From Citrus sinensis (taxonomy: Eukaryota; Streptophyta; Magnoliopsida; Sapindales; Rutaceae), in assembly GCF_022201045.2 (NCBI RefSeq), contig NC_068557.1:24963501-25027500 (forward strand): a DNA stretch of 64,000 nucleotides, given 5' to 3'. The notes beneath the pieces were generated by a model, which saw only the letters and a program-made list of their open reading frames with translations, searched no databases and was not told where the DNA came from. Of the stretch, positions 39,681-51,377 are shown in pieces. The position numbers and the translations under genes are program-made. Numbering within the stretch: position 1 is the first letter of the stretch; every line of letters begins with the position of its first letter.

Positions 39681-42028
39681 GCAGAGTCAATCAATGAGCT
39701 GATATTTAAATTTTCCAGTTGAAAGAGCTAATTATTGCTTGAGAAAATGAGCTGATCTTATGTCAATTGATGGAAGGTTCTTCAATCTGATGTAAGCACG
39801 GCACGTCATGGAAGTCTGTTTCTAGCGAAAAGAAAAAATTTAACAGCTTCTTAGGATTGCAGCACCTGGTGATTTCAGCATTTCCAGTATGAATGAATTA
39901 TTAAATAGACGTGCTGCAAAAATGAATATAGATATAATTAAGTAAGAGAAAATGTTTGAATGTTATTATTGAAACTTTTTCGAGTGATTGCAGAGATAAT
40001 TTTCTTTGTATTGAAACTTTCAACATCTGAAAGTTTAGGGAAATATTAAAAGGAAAAAAAATCTTAAATTTTTATGTCATTTTAGCAAAATTGAATTGTG
40101 ATTATGCACCAAAATGTAACGTGGCCTGTGGCCTCTGGTTAATACACAATGTGATACTCCCATGTATTTTGTAATCTGGATGCAAGCTATTAGTCTTTTT
40201 AAATTTATAATCTTTGATCATTTTTAACGTAAACAGCACCTTTCATTGTGGCAGTGGAATATAGAGAGATTTGCACTCTGATTTTTGACTACAAAAGTAA
40301 TGTGACACATATCTTTCTTTCAGCACTTCTTCAGGAGGATAAAATAGAGACAGTGTTGTCTTTTTCCTGAAGCAATTGCATGTGCATGAATTGTTGTTGT
40401 CTGTTAATCTGCTGCCACCAAACAACTAACGCTGGGTGTTACTGGGGTGTTTCTTTTTTTTAAAAAAATAAAAATAAAAATTAGACACTCAAATAAATCC
40501 CATAACTAAAGTGTTTCTATCACATTAGATAGGTCTACGGTTTGATTTTACATTTATATCATATATACCGAGTGTTTTTTATTCTTTTATTTATTGTATA
40601 TGAAATTCTCAAAATCATGCTTAATCTCGAGCAATTGTAACACCCTAGGTGAATTCTACATTTACAAAGTACGGAAAATATATTGGGTTTATAAGGGTGA
40701 TCCACTCCTTAATTGGCAAAATGCGTTTTGGATTTATTAGGCGCCCCAAAAACAAAGTCACAGATAATATCTTGCATGGATAATATCTTTGCAGATCTGG
40801 GTTGGGTTACGACAGATGGTATTAGAGCTGAGTCCCTTAGGGGGTGCTCTTGAGCAAGCTGAGTCCTTTAGGGGGGTGCTCAGTGCTCTTGAGTGATAGT
40901 GGGGCAAACCTCAGCAAGGACCCTGAATTTCAGGGTGTATGAGCGCCTCAGAAACAAAATCGTGTAGGTCTTGTTTAAGTCCAAAGCTGACAATGTCTTC
41001 CCAGACCTGACAAGATATTGTTCGCTTTGAATCTTAATAAGGCCCGCACGACATCACCCCTTATAAACCTCGCATCTCTTCGGTTAATGTGGGGATTCGC
41101 CTAGAATACTATAGCAACAATATCTATAATCAGTATACAGGTCAAAAGTGAAAAAAAAAAATATATATATAAATGAAAGGAACTGTTATAGACTATTCCT
41201 GTTGCATGCTTTTCGGAGGGATTGCATTGTCCGCAGGATCACAGCATTTGGACTTTGCTTATGATTCAATGGTATTTAGAATTTGGTTTCATCTGAGATC
41301 ATATATAGCTTGATTCTGATATCTTATTTTGGAGGGGTTCAGATAAACTGAAGATGTTTGATGTTCCAGCGCAAAGGGGGATTGCTGCAGATGCTATATA
41401 TAATTCTGTAGAGATTTTTTTTTTTTAATTTTCTTTTTAATTTTGTTTTTTAATTTTTTTTAAGCGATGTATTCATGTACTGTCATCTTTCTATCTTTGC
41501 TTAAACCCAATTGCCCATGATGGAATTTCTTTTCAAGTTTTGTAATCTTTTTCCTTTTTGTTCAATAAAATATAGATGATGCTCTACCATTTAAAAGATA
41601 AAGAAAATAAAGAATCTGTTACAGTCTGCAAATACAAAACAATTATGGAGAAAGAGGAAAATTTTGACGTATGTGAACTGAGTTTATCATCTTCTAGTAA
41701 ATGGCTAACCAATGCCAAAAAACAAGTTTGAAAAAAGATAACGTGTTGAAACAATCTGTCTAGGGAACGTGACTAGTGTCCGATACTGATGCCTTGAGTT
41801 GTGTAGGAGAAATTTTTTTTTTTTTTTATTTGTCTTTACTATAATTTTCTGTTCATAGACAAGTAAAATAGTTTCAGTAAATAAATAATATTGAGGCCCG
41901 ACAAATCTAAACAAAATAATTTTCCAACATCTAAGCTAAGTTCATGATATGACATAAACTCTTGCACATCTCGCTTTAAAATCTCCCTAAATACTGCAGA
42001 TTTTAATTCAGTGAGAGATAAGGAGGAA
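39681..42028. other. Intergenic region between MATE copies B and C
   Basis: Contains the 3' UTR of copy B, an unclassified repeat-like segment (about 40637-41107), T-rich DNA near 41408-41461 and the promoter of copy C. No credible gene is present. Confidence 0.55.
40637..41107. repeat. Unclassified repeat with imperfect inverted ends
   Basis: The left end CTAGGTGAATTC (40645-40656) is matched by CTAGGCGAATCC on the complement of the right end (41104-41093). Inside, GGTTTATAAGGGTGAT on the left has a near copy in inverted orientation on the right. The word TGGTATTAGAGC at 40817-40828 resembles a plant initiator-tRNA primer-binding site, but no long terminal repeats were found. The class is undetermined. 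Confidence 0.4.
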
Positions 42029-44476
42029 ATGGATAAGGGTTTGTTGGGTAAAGATGAAGTGGAGAGTAGAGAAGATTTAACTGTCTTGTTGGCTAAAGAT
42101 GAAGTAGAGTGCGAAGAAGATTTAACTGTCGTTATGGCTGATGTATACATTGACGAAGTGAAGAGGCTTGGTTCTATAGCAGGACCGATGGTGGCCGTGA
42201 ACTTATCACAGTACTTTTTGCAAGTTATTTCGGTAATGATGGTCGGTCACCTTGGTGAACTATTTCTCTCGAGCACCGCCATAGCTATCTCTTTCAGTGC
42301 TGTTACGGGCTTCAGTCTTCTTGTAAGTGTTTCCATTTTTAAATTTTTACGAGTTTCATAAGTTGTCATTAATTTAGCGAACATCGTATGGTTAATCCTA
42401 TCTTTTCTTCTGCTTTTTCTGAGGTGACTTGAATTTAATTCTACGCTTTGGAAGTCATGTGACAGCATATGCAACAAAGATTTAAACGTTTAATTCGATT
42501 GAATTAGTTGCAATTTAAGTGTAATAGTGCTTTAGATTATTGTACTTCTTACTCCAAGCTTCATGTAGTTATAGAATAGTAGCCCGTCCAATCTGTCGGT
42601 CAAGGTGAAGCCATAATATTGTTAGAATCATCAATACGATGGGCAAATCTTCTCAGACAGCTGAAGTAAATTCTTTGATATGTTTATGACTAACAGTTTG
42701 GAATGTCGACTGCAATGGAAACTTTGTCTGGCCAAGCTTATGGAGCTCAACAATATCGAAAACTTGGAACCCAAATGCACACTGCAATGTTTTGTCTACT
42801 TCTTGCCTGTCTTCCTGTGTCTCTTTTGTGGGCTAACATGGGGAAACTTCTTATTTTAATGGGCCAAGACCCTGCAATTTCAAGTGAAGCAGGTAAATTC
42901 ACAGTATGGCTTATTCCTGCACTCTTTGGTTATGGAACTCTTCAGCCACTTGTTCGATATCTTCAAGTGCAGAGTTTGGTCACTCCAATGCTCATAAGCT
43001 CTTGTGCCACTGTTTTCTTCCACATAATTATCTGTTGGGCCTTGGTGTTGAAGTTTGAGCTAAATAACATTGGAGCAGCTTTAGCAATTGGCACGTCATA
43101 CTGGCTGAATGTGCTATTACTCGGACTATACATGACGTTCTCTTCGGCCTGTGCTCAAACCCGCGTACAGGTATCTATGGAGCTATTCCAAGGAATCAAA
43201 GAGTTCTTTCTTCTTGCCATTCCTTCAGCATTTATGGTTTGGTAACTTCTTTTCCTCTTCTTATTTTTTTGCATGCTTCTGATGAAAAAGTTAATGATTT
43301 GTATAGTAATTATATTTCTGGGTATGATCTTCATTAATGCCAATTGTCATGTTAATGACTGCAGCCTTGAATGGTGGTCTTTTGAGTTTCTAACCTTGCT
43401 GTCTGGACTTTTACCAAATCCAGAGCTCGAAGCCTCGGTTCTGTCAGTGTGGTATGTTCCTATTAGTATTTCACCCGGAACGATTTGATAATCAAAAGAA
43501 AAGTGGAAATGGTGTGTAATTTTCTATCTTCATGTCCTTGTAGCTAGACTGCTGATTTTATTGATCTTTTCCTTTTCATTTTGTTAAACAGTCTGGCCAC
43601 CATCACAACACTCTTTACAATACCAGACGGTCTAGGTGCAGCTGCAAGGTTTGCTCCAACAAACAAAAACTCACCGAATGCATAATGTACTTCATTGTTC
43701 ACGTTTCTCATCATTAGTCTTTCTTTCTGCCCCATGTTCTATAGCACAAGAGTCTCAAATGCATTAGGAGCTGGGAATCCAAAAGCAGCTATAATAGCTG
43801 TCCGCGCTGTGCTATTTCTTACGGTCTTAGAGACAGTTATAGTAAGCTCGATCCTCTATGCTAGCCGGCATGTGTTTGGATACATTTTCAGCAATGACCA
43901 TGAAGTCGTGGATTATGTCACATCCATGGCTCCTTTAATATGTCTATGTGTTATCTTAAATGGATTACAAGCAGTCCTTTCAGGTCATTTCTTGTTCTTC
44001 CCCAAAAGCTGCAGTAAACTCTTTATTATTATTGGATTTGCATTGGGAATTCTTGAGCAATTTCATGAGTGTTTCTTGCAAACAGGTATTGCTAGAGGGT
44101 GTGGATGGCAGAATTTGGGGGCTTATGCTAACCTCACAGCTTACTATCTTTTTGGGATTCCAGTTGCTGCAGCTTTGGGCTTTTGGTTGAAAATGAGAGG
44201 AGAGGGACTTTGGATCGGGATACAATTTGGTGCTTTCGTGCAAATCGTTTTACTCTTTCTCATAACAAGTTGTCAGAATTGGAAGAAACAGGTTTGTTTC
44301 CCCAATCCAAATTTCTCTATAAGCCTATGATCTTGGTCTAATTCTAGAATATCATTTGGCATCATCCATTAACTATTCATAATATCATTTTCTGTTTTTG
44401 ATTGCAGGCAAGTAAGGCAAGAGAAAGGATATTTGAGGGAAGATCTTCACAAGGAGAAGAGAATTTTATGAGCTAG
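42029..44476 (+). CDS. MATE/DETOXIFICATION transporter, copy C
   Basis: Plant DTX-type efflux carrier. Substrate unknown. Seven exons: 42029-42322, 42697-43241, 43365-43451, 43592-43648, 43745-43983, 44086-44291 and 44408-44476, giving 1497 bp and 498 aa. The architecture is the same as copy B, with identical lengths for exons 2-7. Motifs include [47 protein letters not shown] and [10 protein letters not shown] chose the ATG at 42029. An in-frame GTG at 42011 lies upstream but is not a normal plant start. The N-terminus contains a 15-residue in-frame tandem duplication ([15 protein letters not shown] then [15 protein letters not shown]) absent from copies A and B. The cytosolic tail is short ([12 protein letters not shown]). 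Confidence 0.93.
42041..42130 (+). repeat. 45-bp in-frame tandem duplication in MATE copy C
   Basis: Two adjacent 45-base units (42041-42085, 42086-42130) differ at only a few positions and encode 15-residue acidic repeats ahead of the first membrane segment. Confidence 0.85.
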
Positions 44477-45280
44477 TTTCTATGACGTAGTTGTAGAAGA
44501 TTATTAATCATTGATCTTTTCCATTTTATGAAAGGACTAAGATTAGCGGCTTTTTCCATTCCTCTTGGCAATGAAGACTTGGTGCTATGGTAGTGTGTAT
44601 AGTTTAATTAAGAACTGCACAATTTAGAATTGAGTTTGAAGCTAAAGGAATGTGTACATCGATGTGATGACATCATATCTCTGCTGAAAAAGAGTTTTCA
44701 TTGGCGATAAACAAGTTGCAGTGCATAGTGACCACAGAATGGTTCGTTAAGAAAGCTGGTAATGCAATAAGATGACATGGTGCTGTAGGGTGGTTGGCTT
44801 TTTGGCACCTTTATTTATTGTTCATTTAGGAATTTAATCGCACATACACGATCAGTGGATTCTCTTTTATATGCAAATATACGGAGAAGAGAAGTGAATT
44901 TTATGCGTTTCATCGAAAATACTACATGCAAAAGAATTATTAATTGCACTAAATAAGAGATTTACAAATGATGCAAAGCTTATATCTTTTTCCCTTAGTT
45001 CTCCCATCTTTCGAAATCTTGATCTTTTCAACCTTCTTTGTCTCTCTTGTTTTACTCTCTTTATATCATCTGTCAACAGGCCAGTCTTGTTTTTAACTAA
45101 AGTTGCCATTTGTTCCTAAAAGAACGGTGAATAGTACGCTTAATGGTTTATTTATGGGCTCAGTGTTGAGGTGTTTTGATTTTTAATCTATAGTTGTGGA
45201 ATGAAGCCAGTAGCTGTGGGCATTTTCCAAACATTTTAGGTTTTTCCCTTCCAAATATGTGGTTGGTGTATCAATGGCAG
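44477..45280. other. Intergenic region between MATE copy C and pseudogene D
   Basis: Holds the 3' UTR of copy C and about 700 bp in which a first exon of copy D would be expected but is not recognisable. Nothing else was seen. Confidence 0.5.
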
Positions 45281-47142
45281 TTTGGAATATCTACCGCGCT
45301 AGAAACACTAAATATCCAAGCATACAGAGTTCATGCAATATCAAAAGCTTGGAATTCAAACTTACAGAGCTCTTCTCTCTCTCTCTCTCTCTCTCTTCTT
45401 CGCTTGTTTTTCTCTTTCTCTCATGTGGGTACATGGGTAAAATACTCATTTTTATGGGCCAATACCCTCAAATTTCAGAAGAAGCTGGTGAATTCTCAAT
45501 GTGGCTTGTTCCTGCCTCTTCGGTTATCCAGCTGTTCAATCGCTTGTTCGGTTATTTCAAACACAATGTTTGATCTTTCCCTTTTGCTTACAAGCTCCTG
45601 TGTCACTCTTTGTTTTCGTATAATTCTCTGTTGGGTTCTTGTATTGAAGTCTGGATTGGCTAAACTTGGAGCAGCATTATCAGTCAGCTTGTCATATTGG
45701 ACACATGCACTTTTACTTGGATGATACATGAAGTACTCTTCCAGCTGTTCAGAAGCCTGTGGCCCCGTATCTAAGGAGCTATTCCAAGGAATTTGGACAG
45801 GTCTTTCGCCTAGCTATTCCTTCTGCTTTTACGATTTGGTAATTTTCTTTTCCTTTCTTCCTTATGAAGTCGTGGAAAATAGTTCGTTTTATCATTTGCT
45901 TTACTTTGATGCACCCTTTCCTTTTGATAATAAAGCTTTGAATGGTGGTTTTTGAGTTTCTCACCATCCTTTCCGGGCTCCTTCCAAATCCAAAGCTCGA
46001 AACTTCAGTTTTGTCTGTATGGTATGTTCTCTCTAGCTTCGAGATTAATAACTCCTAAAAGGGAAATGATAAGTTGAACAATTCATCACCTTTACAATTA
46101 ACATTTTTGACTAATTTTTAACAGCTTAGCAACTATCTCAAATCTATTTACAATACCAGATGGACTTGGCACTGCAGCAAGGTTTGCTTCAACATACATG
46201 TACAAATATGATGTATATATATCTCATGCATAACGTCCCTATTTCTGCATGGTTTATTAGATGATTATTTTTGTTTTCGCCTTTCCGCTATTTAGCAATA
46301 GAGTCTCAAACGGAGCTGGGAACTCAGAAACAGCTCACATAGCTGTCAGAGTTGTGATGCTTCTTCAGTCTGAGAGTATATTCTAGTTAGCCCATCCCTG
46401 TTTTCGGATTTCGGTAATGAGAAGGAAGTTGTGGATCATGGAACAACAATGGCTCCTTTGGTGTGTCTCTTAGTCATATTGGAGAGCTTAAAATGTGTAC
46501 TATCAGGTCAGTTCTCTTCTTGCTCTCCCCTCTCTTGTTTATGGTGACTGATGTTCATCAGACACATTAATATTTAGGACAGTGTAATATATCTGTAATT
46601 TCCTTCAAAATCCTAGCCAGGTGTTGCTAGGGGTTGTGGATGGCAAGACTTTAGGGCTTATGTCTATCTGGCCGCGTCCTATCTCTGTGGCATTCCAGTT
46701 GCTGCTGCATTGGGTTGGGTTTCTGGTTAAAGTCGAGAGGACCAGGCATTTGGATTGGAGGAATACAAGCTGGCGCTCTTTTGCAAACAATTTTGCTCTC
46801 TATCATAACAAGTCGTACGAATTGGGAAAAACAGATCCACCTGCAGCCTTTAATCACTATAAAAAAGTTAATGTATTATCACATTCAGTTGCAAATCCAA
46901 CATCTGATATTTTGAAGCCGTTAGTAGACTCTAGTTGTGATTTGATTATATTTTTTACAATTTAAGCAATCATAGTAAAGAATGCAGTGTGGCTATGGTA
47001 GAGCTTGCTCCACCAATAGAGCATTAATGATGACCGTTAAATTGTAACAGTAAGTATATAATTAATATTTATTTTTATAATCGTACGATTGTCGATAATG
47101 CTCTACAATGAAACAATTTCAACATAACTGGACCTTCTTAAT

Positions 47143-47650
47143 AATATACTTAAATTGATTGATTTTCTAAGTGTTTATATTACGACTAACTTTAATTCAT
47201 TCTATCAAATTTAATTTTACTTTTTTATGATTACTAATTTTTAGATCTAAATAATCTAATCTCAGAAAATTCATAAACTATTGAGAATTTGTTTAGTCTT
47301 CTAACCTATTTCTAAACTTTAAAGCTATATTTTCATAATGATCTAATAATTTTAATTCTCAGTAAGTTTTTATAAATTGACTTTTAGTTTTTTAGTAAGT
47401 TTTGCTGACTATTGCTAGTATGAGGAATATGCTTAAATTGATTTTCCAAGTGTTCCATATTGCAACTGACTTTAATTCTTTCCATCAAATTTAATTTTAC
47501 TTTCCTATGATTGTTAATTTTTAAATCTAAATAATCTAATATCTGAAAATTCATACACTATTGTGAATTTCTTAAGTTTCTAGCCGATTTCTAATTTTTT
47601 AAAGCTATATTTTTGTAATAATCTAATAATTTTAATTCTCTATTGTAATT
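47143..47650. repeat. Diverged direct repeat, period about 283 bp
   Basis: The segment from 47143 is repeated from 47426 with many shared blocks in the same order: a CTTAAATTGATT start, TCAAATTTAATTTTACTTT, AAATCTAAATAATCTAAT, AAAGCTATATTTT and TCTAATAATTTTAATTCTC. Two copies are seen, AT-rich and non-coding, inside the expanded last intron of MATE pseudogene D. Confidence 0.7.
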
Positions 47651-48099
47651 ATGTAAATTTAATTTTCTATATTCTAATATAGATAATTTTGAAAGTGTGT
47701 AATATTAAACACTTATTTTTCTTTCTATTTTGGATCTAACAGATATGCACATGGGAATAATATTAAAAAAAAATTAGCAATTTGCCAATGGAGATCGTGT
47801 TTAAAAAGAAACTTTCAGAAAATCAGCAGAAATTTTAACCGAGTTCCTAATATTTTTGTCAAAAACAAAAACTTATTTTTAAAAACTATTTTCTTCAAAA
47901 ACTTTTTTCCAATTTTCTAATTTTGTTTTAGCTCTCGAAACTCTTTTTGCTTTGGTGTTTTTTTCATTACTTTTTGGGACTCCTCTTTTATTTAAATAAC
48001 TTTCTACATTAGGGGATTCAATTATTGGTTCTTTTATTGGTCTGTTACTACTTTTTACTATTTCTAGTTTTATGTCATGTACTCATGTTCTCATACTAA

Positions 48100-50420
48100 T
48101 AAAACCATTTTTCAAAATGTTGTATAATCTATATAGATGATATTCTTGTTTTTAGTTAAAATAGATTTATGCGTATAATCCATTTACATAAAAAATATTA
48201 GATTGTTTTAAGAGTAATAATATTGTAATTTCTAAAAAGAAAATAGAATTACTAAAACAAAAATAGAATTTTTAGGACTAACAATAGATAAAGGAATGAT
48301 AGAATTACAACCACACATAGTTAGTAAAATATTTGAATTCCTAGACAAGATAGAAGATACTAGAAAATTACAGAAATTTTTAGGCCTATTAAATTATAGT
48401 ATAAAATTTATCTCAAATCTTAGTACACTAATAAGACCTTTATCTAATAAGTAAAAACTGACAAAATATTTTAATAGTGATGATATAAAATTAATACAAA
48501 AATTAAAAGGAATTGTTAGAAACCTTAAACCATTAGGTAACCATTAGTGTTACCTAGAGATGGCAAAAGTCCGAGTCGGGTCCGAGTTTGGGGCTGCTCG
48601 AGACCGACCCGGATGTCACACGTAGCTACCCGGACCCGCACTGTGCCTGGAATTTTTCTATACGGGCCAGGCACATGCCCGGCACTATCCGGGCACAAGT
48701 TTTTTTCCGGGTTTTCTCTACCCGAATTTTCAAAGGTGGAAGCACTGGAAAAAAAAATGCAACCAAAACAATTGTTTACTTCTAAGTTCTAACAAACCGT
48801 AACAGTCCAAAACCAAAACATCTTAACTATAGGCAAACATCTAATAGAATTATTAAAATTAAAAAAGGAAAAAAAACATAGGAATCTCAGTTCTTATACA
48901 TTTTGTATGCATTTAGTAAGCACACACACATAGACCATCTATGCATAACCTTCTTCTAGCCCACCTGTGGATGTCACAGAGAAGAGACATTTTTTGGAGC
49001 TTGGAGTGCTCCAATTATTTTGTGAAGGTCCAATTGTAAGCCTAAATATTGAATCTATGAGTCCATATAATTGAAGGCTGGTTGCGACTTTTGAGTACAA
49101 ATCAAGAGAGAGTGAAGTGTGAATTTCTGCACGGCCCATAACTTCATCCACATAGCTATCCACTTCTTTGCAGTGAAAAGTTCCTTAATCCTGGCGCTAA
49201 TGTTGGGCATCATTTTGATTTTTCAAGCCCTTTTAGAACACTTATTGATTTAGGAAAATTAGTTCATGGTGCTTACGATGTGAGCAATTGCTCTTTTCGG
49301 TGTCTTGATGGTTGATAACAGAGACTTTCAACCTCGCTGCCTCAGGTAAGCTTGATGGGAGGACCAGAGGTCATACAAAAAATAAAAGCTTTCTTCTCTC
49401 AGTAAAAGCATGCACATTTTTCTGTAAGTGGGGAAGAGGCCGCGCGGTCAACACTGCATCGGTGAAGATGGGTGGTGGCTGTTGGTAGAGAGACGGAGGG
49501 AGGTGCCGATTTTGAGACTTGTCGCGATTTAGGGTTGGCCGGTTGGGTTTGGGGGAAATTGGGCAAAGCAAAATGCATTTTTGTTTTTATATTTTTGTTT
49601 TTTTTTTACTTAATAAAAAAGCGGGCACGGGTCCGGGTTCCGGGTTCTTGGTGTTGTGATCGGACTTGTGCCCGGAAACAGCCAGGCATTGAGAATCAAT
49701 GCCTGGATCCGCTTTTTCCATGCATCCGGTTCGGGTTTTACCCGGGTCCGATCCGAATCCGGTCCGAATGGGCTTTTTTGCCATCTCTAGTGTTACATAT
49801 AGATAATTATTATAAAATTATACATGCGAATGCAAGTAGTTTAGACGGGTAGGAATATTAATACAAAAGTCTGATAAGGATAGTTTTAAAGAAAGATGGG
49901 AAAATCCATAGACAACAAGCCACTTGAGTGGGATAAATCGAGAGTCATATCAACTCAATATAAATAAAAATAATAGTCAGCTTCCATAGATATAGACCTC
50001 CACTTTTTGTAACAGAAATTCTTTGGGCACGTAATAAGTTTAGTCTGGAAGAGCAAATTAAACACTAGACTAGCAATGTAATTGGTAGATTGTTTTATTG
50101 CCACATTACGAATTCAAAGAGTATAAATTGCTAACTAAAGATGCAGTCCAAAAAATTTATTCTGAACGCACCCTTCCAGAAGTGCCCTTCATTATCAGAA
50201 CTAAGCATACGAAATTAGTTGAGCACTATGCTAAGGAATTCAAAGAAGAAATAAAAAGCTCAGAAAGAACAACGAGAATTGGCTCAATGAGAAGTAGAAT
50301 GGTGGGACGAATTAAGAGACGAAGAAAGGGATAGCAAAATGGATCTTTATAAAAATTATCAAGATTATCAATTGTGAAAATATTACATGAACTAAATCAA
50401 CCCATCTATAGAAAGCTTCA
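48100..50420 (+). mobile_element. Endogenous pararetrovirus fossil (Caulimoviridae), pol fragments
   Basis: Fossil fragments of a plant pararetrovirus polymerase on the plus strand. The left part (about 48100-48545) shows the YIDD active-site region of reverse transcriptase followed by the downstream FLG/LNY segment, most like badnavirus-type sequences. The right part (about 49800-50420) looks like degraded RNase H and downstream polyprotein sequence and is much less certain. The element is badly broken, with many interruptions, and is incomplete at both ends. A hAT-like element (48555-49789) is inserted between the two parts. No terminal repeats are visible, as expected for this family, which integrates without them. 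It looks old. It lies inside the last intron of MATE pseudogene D. Confidence 0.7.
48555..49789. mobile_element. hAT-like element inserted in the pararetrovirus fossil
   Basis: Left end TAGAGATGGCAAAAGTCCG, right end TTTTTTGCCATCTCTA, flanked by GTGTTACC (48547-48554) and GTGTTACA (49790-49797), an 8-bp duplication with one mismatch. Subterminal arrays are made of CCCGG, GGGTCCG and CCGGCAC words in inverted orientation. The centre (about 48780-49560) is less repetitive and without a clear transposase. At about 1.24 kb it is the longest simple copy in the window. Confidence 0.8.
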
Positions 50421-50552
50421 ATTTCACATGTTTTAGAAAAAAAGATTTCAATGCTTGGATATAAAATAATCCTTACATAGAAATATTATAACGTGTTTTA
50501 AAAATTGTAAATCTAGAAGAAATAAAAATTAGTACAGATAAGCATGGCAATT

Positions 50553-51300
50553 TGATCCGACTAACCCAACCCTAATTTTTTGGGCTTTGACTCGAATATT
50601 AGAGCTTCGGGTTCAAGTTTGGGCCAAAATTTTTAAGCTCGATCAAATTTCAGGTCAGGGTCGGGCTTAAGCCGACCTGGCCTTATATTTAAAAAAAAAA
50701 AAAACAAAATGGTTGTGGAATTGAATTGTGTGCGGAATAAATGATTGTGGAATTAAATCATGTGTTTTAAATTTAATTGCATTGAGTGTTTTTAGTGTTG
50801 GATCGTGGAATTGAATTGTAGAAAATCATTCCTATTGATTTTGTTGTTTTGTGAATTATTTTGTATATTTTGCATATTGTGTTGTGAATTATTTTGAGTT
50901 AGAAAATTTGTTTCTTTTATTTTATGTTCATGGTATTGTGACTAGAAATAGAACAAAAATTGTAAAGTAACATAAATGAAATTGGGATGTGGTCATAAAA
51001 TTACAAGATATTGACAAAATAGTGCAGCCTCAGATTTGTTAATCCTAAAAACAAATTTATGGTCGGGTCACTGTGGCCTGAATTGGATTGGGCCCGACCC
51101 GACCCGACGCACAAATGATAGGGCTTTCCTTCGGGTTGGACTTTTAATTTCATTACACTTATTATTATTTTTTATTTCTAAATGTAACGGAGATGTGTGG
51201 TCCACTAAAAGTTTTATATCTCCTAATCTCTCTTCTATTAAATTATTGAAGAGTGAGTGTTCTGTACTTAGGAATGGCAATGATCGGGTCGGGCTCGTGA
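50553..51300. mobile_element. Truncated hAT-like end fragments
   Basis: AAGCATGGCAATTTGATCCG at about 50553 and TAGGAATGGCAATGATCGGG at about 51269 both resemble left ends of the hAT-like group. Each is followed by GGTCGGG or CCCGACC words (GGCCCGACCCGACCCGACG near 51090-51110). No matching right ends or duplications could be paired, so these look like broken or nested remnants. Confidence 0.4.
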
Positions 51301-51377
51301 TGCTTTGATTGATATTGCAGGTGAGTAAAGCAAGAAAGAGGATATTTGAGGGAACATTTTCGCCAGTGGATGGTTAA

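Larger units (their letters stand above)
45281..51377 (+). pseudogene. MATE copy D, decayed, split by a large intron insertion
   Basis: Remnants of a DTX gene related to copies B and C. Recognisable exon equivalents are 45281-45838 (exon 2), 45935-46021 (87 bp), 46125-46181 (57 bp), 46296-46505 (210 instead of 239 bp), 46621-46834 and the last exon 51321-51377 (VSKARKRIFEGTFSPVDG, stop). No exon 1 was found upstream. Exon 2 holds a CT microsatellite (about 45373-45395) and frame breaks, exon 5 is shortened by about 29 bp with a stop near 46383, and exon 6 has a one-base insertion near 46717. The usual donor after exon 6 reads AGATCC instead of AGGT. The last intron is about 4.5 kb versus 116-196 bp in copies B and C, because it contains a pararetrovirus fossil and hAT-like DNA. 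Confidence 0.88.

Noticed and set aside
40817-40828. Primer-binding-site-like word suggesting an LTR retrotransposon
   Set aside because: No direct terminal repeats, polypurine tract or retroelement coding sequence were found around it.
48547-49852. Possible small genes inside the hAT-like element near 49 kb
   Set aside because: The frames are translations of GC-rich subterminal arrays and a central non-conserved part, with no transposase motif seen.
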